The position numbers were made by a program, and so were the translations under genes. A DNA stretch of 60,276 bases from the NCBI RefSeq assembly GCF_000716445.1, contig NZ_JNWK01000043.1:1-60276 (forward strand), in the 5' to 3' direction. Position 1 is the stretch's first letter. The number at the start of each line of letters is the position of its first letter. This DNA comes from Streptomyces wedmorensis (GTDB lineage Bacteria > Actinomycetota > Actinomycetes > Streptomycetales > Streptomycetaceae). Of the stretch, positions 53,464-60,276 are shown one piece after another. Below the pieces are notes generated by a model, which saw only the letters and a program-made list of their open reading frames with translations, was not told the origin of the DNA and searched no databases.

Positions 53464-55029
53464 ATGGCGGACTCCAGCCCCGTCCGGGCCCCCGTCGTCG
53501 AAGCCGACGGCATCAGCAAGCGCTTCGGCGTCACGGTCGCGCTCAAGGACGCCCGCATCAGCGTCGCACCCGGCGAGTCACACGCCCTGGTGGGCCGCAA
53601 CGGTGCCGGCAAGTCCACGCTCGTCTCCCTCCTCACCGGCCTGCAGAGTCCGGACACCGGCACCCTGCGGTTCGGCGGGGAGCCCGCCCCCGCCCTCGGC
53701 GACACCCGTGCCTGGCGCTCCCGGGTCGCCTGCGTCTACCAGCGCTCCACGATCATCCCCGCCCTCACCGTCGCCGAGAACCTCTTCCTGGACCGGCAGA
53801 GCAACGGGCCGCTCCGCCCCATCAGCTGGAAGCGACTGCGACACCGCGCCACGGAGCTGCTCGCCGAGTACGGAGTGGACGTCGACCCCGACGCGCGCGC
53901 CGAGGACCTGACGGTGGAGCAGCGCCAGTTCGTCGAGATCGCCCGGGCACTGTCCTTCGGCGCCCGGTTCATCATCCTCGACGAACCCACCGCGAAGCTC
54001 GACGCGCGCGGGATCGACCGGCTCTTCGGCAAGCTGCGCGCGCTCCAGGAGCAGGGTGTCGCCTTCCTGTTCATCTCGCACCACCTCCAGGAGGTGTACG
54101 AGCTGTGCGGCACGGTGACCGTCTACCGGGACGCCCGCCACATCGTCACCGCGCCCGTCGCGGAGCTCGACCGGCGGGCCCTGGTGGAGGCGATGACCGG
54201 TGAGAGTTCCAGGAGGGCGGAACCCGGCCGGCCGGTGAGCGGCACCAGTCGGCCGGACGGGCCTGCCCTGCTCGACGTGGCAGGCCTCGGCCTGTCCGGC
54301 AGCTACCAGGACGTCTCCCTCACCGCGCACGCGGGTGAGGTGGTGGGGCTGGCCGGAGCCGCCGCCAGCGGCAACGTCCGGCTCGGCGAGACCCTCGCCG
54401 GTCTGCGCCGGCCCGACAGCGGCACGATCACCGTGGCGGGCCGCGCGGTCCGCACCGGGCAGGTCCCCGCCGCGCTGGCGGCCGGCATCGGCTTCGTACC
54501 AGAGGACCGGCACATCCAGGGCCTCGTCCCACAGCGGAGCGTCGCCGAGAACGCCACCCTGACCGTGACCGGCCAACTGGGTCCGTACGGCCTGGTACTG
54601 CCGTCGAGGACACGGGCCTTCGCCGAGCGCATGATCGACGACCTCGACATCAAGACTCCCGGCCCCGCCGCCCCCGTCACCGCCCTGTCCGGCGGCAATC
54701 AGCAGAAGGTCGTCATCGCCCGCGCGCTGGCCACCGCGCCACACGTCCTGGTCGCGATCCGTCCGACCAACGGCGTGGACGTCAAGTCCAAGGAATCCCT
54801 GCTCGGCACCGTCCGCCGGGTCGCCGACAAGGGCCGGACCGCCGTGATCGTCTCCGACGAACTCGACGACCTGCGCGTCTGCGACCGGGTCGTGGCCATG
54901 TTCCACGGCCGGGTGGTAGCGGAGTTCGCGCACGGATGGAGCGACGAAGAACTGGTCGCGGCCATGGAAGGCATGGCCGTCCCGACCGAGAAGCCGACCG
55001 AGAAGGAACACCATGTCCCCCACCCTTGA
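53464..55029 (+). CDS. Ribose-type ABC ATPase with degenerate second domain
   Basis: 521 residues. Domain 1 is complete: Walker A GRNGAGKST near 44, switch region LTVEQRQFVEIARAL, Walker B FIILDEPTAKLD, and LFISHHLQEV. Domain 2 keeps the signature LSGGNQQKVVIARAL but its Walker A reads GAAASGNVRLGE and its Walker B reads VLVAIRPTNGVDV, so the Asp-Glu pair is replaced by Ile-Arg. One active site probably hydrolyses ATP alone. Contrast with the intact protein at 39194. ATG 53464; the next gene starts within its last codons. Confidence 0.9.
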   Translation: MADSSPVRAPVVEADGISKRFGVTVALKDARISVAPGESHALVGRNGAGKSTLVSLLTGLQSPDTGTLRFGGEPAPALGDTRAWRSRVACVYQRSTIIPALTVAENLFLDRQSNGPLRPISWKRLRHRATELLAEYGVDVDPDARAEDLTVEQRQFVEIARALSFGARFIILDEPTAKLDARGIDRLFGKLRALQEQGVAFLFISHHLQEVYELCGTVTVYRDARHIVTAPVAELDRRALVEAMTGESSRRAEPGRPVSGTSRPDGPALLDVAGLGLSGSYQDVSLTAHAGEVVGLAGAAASGNVRLGETLAGLRRPDSGTITVAGRAVRTGQVPAALAAGIGFVPEDRHIQGLVPQRSVAENATLTVTGQLGPYGLVLPSRTRAFAERMIDDLDIKTPGPAAPVTALSGGNQQKVVIARALATAPHVLVAIRPTNGVDVKSKESLLGTVRRVADKGRTAVIVSDELDDLRVCDRVVAMFHGRVVAEFAHGWSDEELVAAMEGMAVPTEKPTEKEHHVPHP

Positions 55030-56044
55030 GTTGCGCGAGCCGCCGACGGCCACCGTCCCCGAGTCCGCCGGCAGACGCTTCGAACTGGCACGGTTCCGCG
55101 ATCTGTCGCTGGTTCCCGTGCTCCTCGTCCTGGGCGTCATCGGTTTCATCGTCTCGCCCGCCTTCCTCACGTCGGACAACCTGCTCGGCGTGGGCCAGCA
55201 GGCCACCGAGCTGAGCCTGCTGGTCCTGGCTCAGGCGTTGATCCTGATCATCGGCCGGATGGACCTCTCTCTGGAGTCCACCATCGGCCTCGCGCCGGTC
55301 GTCGCCGTGTGGCTGGTGCTGCCCGACTACGGGGCGAGGTTCACCGGCCTCGGGCTGTTCCCGGAGTGGACGTCCGTCCCCCTCTGTCTGCTGGTGGGCG
55401 CGATCATCGGGGCGATCAACGGGTTCCTCATCCTCAAGCTGCGGCTCAACGGCTTCATCGTCACGCTGGGCGGGCTCACCCTGCTCCGGGGTCTGCAGAT
55501 CGCCATCTCCGAGGGGCAGTCGATCGTCAACGTGCCCGCCTCCTTCAGCTACCTCGGGCGCGCGAGCTGGTTCGGCGTCCCCGCGGCGGTGTGGATCTGC
55601 GCGGTGCTGTTCCTGCTCGGCGGCTCGGCTCTCGCCTGGCTGCGGCACGGACGCGCGCTCTACGCGATCGGCGGCAACGCGGAGGCGGCCCGCGCCGCGG
55701 GCATCCGCGTGGACCGGATCGTCTGGACGGTGCTCATCCTGGGCAGTCTGCTCGCCGCCTTCGCCGGCATCCTCTACACCGGCCACTACGGCTCCATCTC
55801 CGCCGACCAGGGCAGCGGCTGGATCTTCCAGGTCTTCGCGGCCACCGTCATCGGCGGTGTCAGCCTGAACGGCGGCCGTGGCACGCTCTTCGGCGCCCTC
55901 ACCGGTGTGCTGACGCTCCAGCTCGTGGTCAACGTCATGACGCTGGCCGGCGTACCACCGCTGTGGAACCAGTTCCTCAACGGCGCGATCATCATCGTCG
56001 CGCTGATCATCTCTCGCTTCGCCTCCGGCGAGAAGCAGGAATGA
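55013..56044 (+). CDS. Ribose-type ABC permease, fucose locus
   Basis: 343 residues with a polar N-terminus and about ten helices. RbsC motifs: LILIIGRMDLSLESTIGLAP, LKLRLNGFIVTLGGLTLLRG and ALYAIGGNAEAARAAGIRVD. It ends FQVFAATVIGGVSLNGGRGT then a helix pair. Only one permease gene is present, so a homodimer is expected, unlike the two-permease system at 37222-39197. Overlaps the ATPase gene by 17 bases. Confidence 0.92.
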   Translation: MSPTLELREPPTATVPESAGRRFELARFRDLSLVPVLLVLGVIGFIVSPAFLTSDNLLGVGQQATELSLLVLAQALILIIGRMDLSLESTIGLAPVVAVWLVLPDYGARFTGLGLFPEWTSVPLCLLVGAIIGAINGFLILKLRLNGFIVTLGGLTLLRGLQIAISEGQSIVNVPASFSYLGRASWFGVPAAVWICAVLFLLGGSALAWLRHGRALYAIGGNAEAARAAGIRVDRIVWTVLILGSLLAAFAGILYTGHYGSISADQGSGWIFQVFAATVIGGVSLNGGRGTLFGALTGVLTLQLVVNVMTLAGVPPLWNQFLNGAIIIVALIISRFASGEKQE

Positions 56045-56160
56045 CATCACGCCCCCGGGGCGGTCGGCGAGCCGTCGGAGCGGCGTGTCCCCTCAGGGAC
56101 GCGCCGCTCCGACGTCACTCCCTGCCGTCCCCCTCACCCCGCCCATGAGGGAGTCCCACG

Positions 56161-56868
56161 ATGGCCGTGACCGACCAGGCGATCGAGAAGATCAAGGAGA
56201 TGATCGTCCGCGGTGCTCTCCGGCCCGGTGCCAAGCTGCCGAACGAAGCCGATCTCGCCGACCAGCTCGGACTGTCCCGCAGCTCGCTGCGCGAGGCCGT
56301 CCGGGCGCTCACCGCGATGCGTATCCTGGTCCCCCGGCAGGGCGACGGGACGTACGTCTCCGGGCTCGAACCGCACATTCTCCTCGAATCCCTGTCCTTC
56401 GCCGCCGACGTCTCCGAGGGCCACACGGCCCGTCAGCTCCTGGAGGTGCGGCGCCTGCTGGAACCCCAGGTGACCGCGCTGGCGGCCGGCCGGCTCTCCG
56501 CGGAACAGCTGGGGACGCTGCGTGCCGTCCTCGACCAGTGCGCAGCGGACATCGGCATCGAAGAGTTCGTCGAACTGGACATGGAGTTCCACCGGATCAT
56601 CGCCGACGCCGTCGGGAACCCGGTCCTCTCCACCCTGCTCGGCATCCTCTCCACCCACACCCAGCGGCTGCGCATCGTCCGGGGCACGCGCTACGCGCCG
56701 GCCCGGCAGCAGGCACACCGCGAGCACGAGGCCATCTGGCGCGCGCTCGCCTCGGGTGACGCCTCGCTCGCCGCGAGCGCCAGCGCCGTGCATGTCGCCG
56801 CCGTCGAGCACTGGCTGACGGACGGCACGGCGGCAGACTCCCCCGGCCTCGCCGTGCGCACCCCCTGA
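56161..56868 (+). CDS. FadR-type GntR regulator, paralogue of 43015
   Basis: 235 residues. The winged helix (DQAIEKIKEMIVRGALRPGA, NEADLADQLGLSRSSLREAV, PRQGDGTYV) closely matches that of the protein at 43015. The FCD domain has LEVRRLLEPQVTALAAG, LDMEFHRIIADAVGN and HREHEAIW...HVAAVEHWL. The recognition helices of the two differ by only a few residues (RSSLREAV against RNSLREAV). Both may bind the same palindromes. It follows the importer operon in the same direction and is convergent with GH95. Confidence 0.9.
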   Translation: MAVTDQAIEKIKEMIVRGALRPGAKLPNEADLADQLGLSRSSLREAVRALTAMRILVPRQGDGTYVSGLEPHILLESLSFAADVSEGHTARQLLEVRRLLEPQVTALAAGRLSAEQLGTLRAVLDQCAADIGIEEFVELDMEFHRIIADAVGNPVLSTLLGILSTHTQRLRIVRGTRYAPARQQAHREHEAIWRALASGDASLAASASAVHVAAVEHWLTDGTAADSPGLAVRTP

Positions 56869-56893
56869 CACGGAGACGGCGCCCCGACACGCA

Positions 56894-56925
56894 GAACGGC
56901 GCCCGCCGGAAGGCGGGCGCCGTTC
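56894..56925. terminator. Strong bidirectional terminator
   Basis: A perfect 14-bp stem, GAACGGCGCCCGCC (56894-56907) and its complement (56912-56925), with the stable loop GGAA. It sits between the ends of the FadR-type gene and the GH95 gene. Confidence 0.75.
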
Positions 56926-56937
56926 GCCGTGGGTGGC

Positions 56938-59787
56938 TCACTCGGCCAGAGCGAGTCTCCACTTCTGGTTGGCGGCCGTGCTGCACGTCCACTGGATCAG
57001 CTGGACGCCGTCGGCGGTCGAGGCCCCCGGCACGTCCAGGCATTTGCCGCCGGCGGACACCAGCCGGTAGACGTCGGCCCCGACGGACTCGAAGCGCCAT
57101 TGCTGGTGCGTGCCGGTCGAGCAGCCCCACTGCCGGATGACGGCGCCGTCGGTACCGGTCGATCCGGCCGGCACCTCCAGGCACTTGCCGCTGTGTGCGG
57201 CGGCCAGGGTGAAGGTCCCGCTCCCGGTGTCGGTGAGCCGCCACCTCTGGTTGGCGGCGCCACCGGGCGTGTACTGGATGACCGCCGCGCCGTCGGCGGT
57301 GGAGCCGTCCCGGACGTCGGCCGCCTTGCCGCTGGACATGCTGGTGAGGGTGTACGTGCGGCCGTTCTCCGGCCTCACCGCGCGTGTCCCGGTGACGCGG
57401 TACGTGTGGCCCGCGACCGCGGCGAAGGTGATCCGGTCACCGGAGGCGGAGACCGTCTGCGTCTGGCCGGTCGCGGTGTCCACCAAACTGTACGGGTGGG
57501 TGAACAGTGCGTCGCGAACGGCGAGTTGCCCGCTGTCTCGCGGTGCGAGGGTGAACTCCGTGCTTCCGTCGGCCTGCCAGGTGGCGCCGACCGTCACGTC
57601 ACCCCGCGCCTTGAGGCCGCTGACCGAGCCCGCCGACCAGGCGGCGGGCAGGGCCGGCAGCATCCGGATCTCGCCGTTCTGGCTCTGCACCAGCATTTCC
57701 GTCATGCCGGCGGTGGCACCGAAGTTGCCGTCGATCTGGAACGGCGGATGGGTGTCGAACAGGTTGGTCAGGGTGCTGCCTCGCAACTGCTCGACGAGCA
57801 GCTTGTGCGCGTGGTCGCCGTCGAGGAGTCGCGCCCAGAAGTTGATCTTCCAGGCCTTGGACCAGCCGGTGCCGCCGTCGCCCCGGGCCTTCAGGGAGAC
57901 CTTGGCGGCTGCCGCGAGCTGGGGGGCCGTGTCGGGCGAGATCTGGTGGCCCGGGTGAAGCGCGTAGAGGTGGGAGACGTGCCGGTGGGTGTCGTTCGGA
58001 TCGTCCAGATCGGCCTTCCACTCCTGGAGCTGCCCCCAGGAGCCGACCCGCAGGCCCGGGTCGAGCCTTCCGAGCGCGGTGGTGAGTCGGCCCTGCAGCT
58101 CCGTGTCCGTGTCGAGCTGCTTCGCGGCGGCGAGGGTGTCGGTGAACAGGCCCTGGACGATCTGCTGGGCCATGGAGGCACCGGCCGTGAAGTCACCGTG
58201 CTCGGGCGAGTAGCTGGGGGTCACGACGAGCTTGCCGTCGCGGGGGTCGGTGCGCAGGTTCGCCAGCCAGAATTCGGCCGCGCCCTTGAGCAGCGGGTAG
58301 GCCCGGTCGCGCAGGTACGCCTGGTCCTTGTCGAACTGGTACAGGTCGTAGACCTGGGAGGCGAGCCAGCCGTTGGCCTCGGGGAACCAGAAGGCGGTGG
58401 ACCAGTCGTGCACGCCGGTGAACCCGAAGGGATTGGTCTCGTTCTGTACGACCCAGCCGGGAGAGCCGAACATCTCCGTGGCGCTGACCGTGCCCGCCTG
58501 CCTCAGGTTCTCGACGAACGCGGTGAACGGCTCGGCGGTCTCGGCGAGATTGGCCTGGGCTGCCTGCCAGTAGTTCATCTGGACGTTGATGTTGGTGTGG
58601 TAGTCGGCGCTCCACGGCGGTGAGGTGGAGTTGTTCCACACGCCCTGCAGGTTCGCCGGCAAAGACCCGGGCCGCGAGGAGGCGATGAGCAGGTAGCGGC
58701 CGTACTGGTAGAACAGCGACTCCAGGGCGCGGTCGTCGGAGGAACCGCCACCCGCGTAGGCGGCCAGGAGCTGGTTGGTGGGCTTGTCGGGCATGACCCC
58801 GCCGATGTCGAGTCGTACCCGGTCGAACAGCGCTCGGTGGTCGGCTATGTGAGCGCTTTTCAGGCTGTCGTACGAGCGGGCCGCTGCCGCGTCGACGGCG
58901 GTCGTCACCTTCGCGTGCGGGTCCGCTCCGCGGTAGGCCGGGTAGGACTGGGCGTAGTCGGTGCCGGCGCTCATCACGAAGGTTGCGCTGTTCGCCCCGG
59001 TCACCTTGACCTGTCCGTTGCCGGCGGTGACCGTCCCGCCGTCGGTCATGACGCGGACCTGGGACTCGAAGGTCATGCCGTTGTCGGCGAGCTTGCCCCG
59101 AATGGTCAGCCGCCCGCCGTTCGCGGTGGCGGCGAAGTCGCTGCGGGGTGAGGTGTAGCGCAGGGTGAAGGACATCTTCCCGGGACGGTTCGCGCTCAGC
59201 CGTCCGGCAATCACGTTGCCGGGGTGGCTGGCGAAGTACTCACGGGTGTAGGCCACGCCCGAGCTGGTGTACGTGACCTTGGCGAGGGCGTCTTCGATGT
59301 CGAGGGACCGCCGGTATCCGGTGCCGGACGCGGCGCCACCCGCCATGTCCAGGCGCAGGTCGCCGAAGGTCTGGTGTGCACCGAAACCGGTCTTGGGCTG
59401 CCCGAGCCTGCCCGCCACCCAGCCCGGGTCCGCCTTGCCCCTGGCATCGATCTCGTCGACGACCTCCTGAAGCGCGGTCGGTCTGGGCGAGGCCCAGTTG
59501 CCGAAGTCGTAGCCGGGGGAGCCGGGGCCGCCGGTCCACAGGGTCTTCTCGTTGAACTGCAGCTGCTCCGAGCTCACGCCCCCGAACACCATGGCGCCCA
59601 TGGCCCCGTTGCCGATGGGCAGCGCTTCCTTCTCCCAGTCCGCCGCCGGCTGCGCGTACCAGAGGGTGTACGGGTCGGGTGCGGCGGCAGCCGACACGGC
59701 GGGCGTCTCGCCGGTGGCGAGCACCGCCGCCACCAGTGCCGTCGTCAGAACACCGGCCCAGGCCGGCCTCCACCATCGTCGTCTCAT
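56938..59787 (-). CDS. Secreted GH95 alpha-L-fucosidase with ricin-B lectin
   Basis: 949 residues. Sec signal with core AWAGVLTTALVAAVLATGE, cleavage near AAAAP. The family 95 N-terminus follows: LWYAQPAADWEKEALPIGNG near 41, then MGAMVFGGVSSEQLQFNEKT, LWTGGPGSPGY, and later LPANLQGVWNNSTSPPWSAD, YHTNINVQMNYWQAAQANLA, VTPSYSPEHGDFTAGASMAQ and HRHVSHLYALHPGHQI. The last ~140 residues form a ricin-B lectin that closely matches that of the ThuA protein at 31565. Cleaves alpha-1,2-linked fucose outside the cell. AGGAGG lies 8 bases before ATG 59787. Confidence 0.93.
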   Translation of the reverse strand: MRRRWWRPAWAGVLTTALVAAVLATGETPAVSAAAAPDPYTLWYAQPAADWEKEALPIGNGAMGAMVFGGVSSEQLQFNEKTLWTGGPGSPGYDFGNWASPRPTALQEVVDEIDARGKADPGWVAGRLGQPKTGFGAHQTFGDLRLDMAGGAASGTGYRRSLDIEDALAKVTYTSSGVAYTREYFASHPGNVIAGRLSANRPGKMSFTLRYTSPRSDFAATANGGRLTIRGKLADNGMTFESQVRVMTDGGTVTAGNGQVKVTGANSATFVMSAGTDYAQSYPAYRGADPHAKVTTAVDAAAARSYDSLKSAHIADHRALFDRVRLDIGGVMPDKPTNQLLAAYAGGGSSDDRALESLFYQYGRYLLIASSRPGSLPANLQGVWNNSTSPPWSADYHTNINVQMNYWQAAQANLAETAEPFTAFVENLRQAGTVSATEMFGSPGWVVQNETNPFGFTGVHDWSTAFWFPEANGWLASQVYDLYQFDKDQAYLRDRAYPLLKGAAEFWLANLRTDPRDGKLVVTPSYSPEHGDFTAGASMAQQIVQGLFTDTLAAAKQLDTDTELQGRLTTALGRLDPGLRVGSWGQLQEWKADLDDPNDTHRHVSHLYALHPGHQISPDTAPQLAAAAKVSLKARGDGGTGWSKAWKINFWARLLDGDHAHKLLVEQLRGSTLTNLFDTHPPFQIDGNFGATAGMTEMLVQSQNGEIRMLPALPAAWSAGSVSGLKARGDVTVGATWQADGSTEFTLAPRDSGQLAVRDALFTHPYSLVDTATGQTQTVSASGDRITFAAVAGHTYRVTGTRAVRPENGRTYTLTSMSSGKAADVRDGSTADGAAVIQYTPGGAANQRWRLTDTGSGTFTLAAAHSGKCLEVPAGSTGTDGAVIRQWGCSTGTHQQWRFESVGADVYRLVSAGGKCLDVPGASTADGVQLIQWTCSTAANQKWRLALAE

Positions 59788-59855
59788 CTCTCAGGCCTCC
59801 TGTAGCGAACCGAGCGCGGCTGTCCGAAGGGCTCAGTTGCAGCACCGGAGTCTGC

Positions 59856-59955
59856 AATACATCCGATCTATGAGGCAATACCTGTGCAGGAGCATTCACA
59901 AGACACCGCCTTGACGCCTTTTACGATTCCCGCACCAGCAGAATCATCGGATCTC
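59856..59955. promoter_or_regulatory. ATC-S-GAT palindromes before the GH95 gene
   Basis: Site A, AATACATC-C-GATCTAT, is centred at 59864 and shares the half-site AATACATC with site 1 of the divergent fucose promoter; one mismatch in seven in the arms. Site B, AATCATC-G-GATCTC, is centred at 59949 and is weaker. The region 59956-60194 shows nothing else I can support. These suggest the same regulator for the fucosidase and the catabolic operon. Confidence 0.55.
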
Positions 59956-60194
59956 TTTTGGTCACGGCAGGGGCGGAACCGGTGTCACCGGAGAGGCGGC
60001 CCACCTCGGACCCGACCCGCCCCGACGGCCAAAAGCCGCGGCCGGCCGGCGTCGCGGGGTGCGCCTCTGCGTGCTGCCGGCGAGCGGCAAGGACGAACAG
60101 GTCCAGCGCCGGACCCGCGTTCACCGAGGTCACGGCTCGCTCGCGCATGCGCTGTGCAGTCGGTCAGCCACGCCGAAGTGCGGCGGGCAAGCGG

Positions 60195-60276
60195 TCAGCG
60201 CGCCAGCCGGGTGAGGGCGGCGAGCACCGGTGCGACGCCGTCCTCCACGGCCAGGCGGTCGGCCAGCGCGCGGGCA
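60195..60276 (-). CDS. 3' end of an unidentified gene, cut by the window edge
   Basis: The last 27 codons read ARALADRLAVEDGVAPVLAA then LTRLAR and TGA at 60195-60197. Codon use is typical and the frame is open to the window edge. Too short for a family call. It is oriented the same way as GH95. Confidence 0.55.
   Translation of the reverse strand, partial: ARALADRLAVEDGVAPVLAALTRLAR

Noticed and set aside
59921..60148. 75-codon minus-strand ORF upstream of GH95
   Set aside because: Poor codon bias, no motif, and overlap with the candidate operator region.
1..60276. CRISPR array, tRNA, rRNA or prophage structural genes
   Set aside because: I saw no regular short repeats with spacers, no cloverleaf or rRNA stretches, and no capsid, tail or integrase gene.

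Overview
This is high-GC actinomycete DNA, most probably a Streptomyces chromosome. The bias to G or C at third codon positions is strong, GTG and TTG starts are common, and genes are packed into long runs that overlap by 1-4 bases. One sugar ABC transporter lacks its own ATPase, a habit of streptomycetes that share one ATPase. No rRNA, tRNA, CRISPR array or phage structural gene was seen.

Positions 1-8860 look like a scarred accessory region. An IS5-type element (770-1716) cuts a SpaA-domain surface protein. An AbiV-like abortive-infection gene, a SUKH/SMI1 gene, two broken or abutting transposases, and a second IS5-type element (5848-7341) follow. The second element appears to carry an extra zinc-ribbon gene. 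A repeat-containing secreted protein with a frameshift closes the region. Several small broken genes and long perfect palindromes lie between them. I see nothing in 1-63 or 8859-9096.

Positions 9097-23256 form a glycan-degradation block: GH92 alpha-mannosidase, GH36 alpha-galactosidase, GH98 blood-group-type endo-glycosidase, a ROK regulator, a sugar ABC importer and a GH29 alpha-L-fucosidase. Next to the mannosidase are fused remnants of a ROK sugar kinase and a mannose-6-phosphate isomerase.

Positions 23348-31416 (minus strand) hold an Ebo-type metabolite-traffic cluster: phosphodiesterase, EboE, TatD-like hydrolase, a TIM-barrel/EboA fusion, a UbiA prenyltransferase, an inositol-3-phosphate-synthase-like cyclase and a sugar-phosphate isomerase. 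The usual dehydroquinate-synthase-like EboD is absent; the inositol-phosphate synthase may take its place. This is the most likely under-described system here.

Positions 31565-42989 form a second sugar locus: a very large secreted ThuA/glucose-dehydrogenase/PKD/ricin-lectin protein, a TIM-barrel epimerase, a four-gene ribose-type ABC importer, a Gfo/Idh/MocA dehydrogenase and a divergent ROK regulator.

Positions 43015-59787 are an L-fucose system. A nine-gene operon encodes the whole non-phosphorylative route from L-fucose to pyruvate plus L-lactate, and includes LutABC to oxidise the lactate. A divergent ribose-type importer, two FadR-type regulators and a secreted GH95 fucosidase with a ricin lectin complete it. 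A palindrome built on ATC-S-GAT occurs three times between the divergent operons and about twice before GH95, which suggests one FadR regulon. Together with GH98, GH29, GH36 and GH92, the window reads as an island for eating fucosylated, blood-group-like or mucin/plant glycans. The last 82 bases are the 3' end of an unidentified minus-strand gene.
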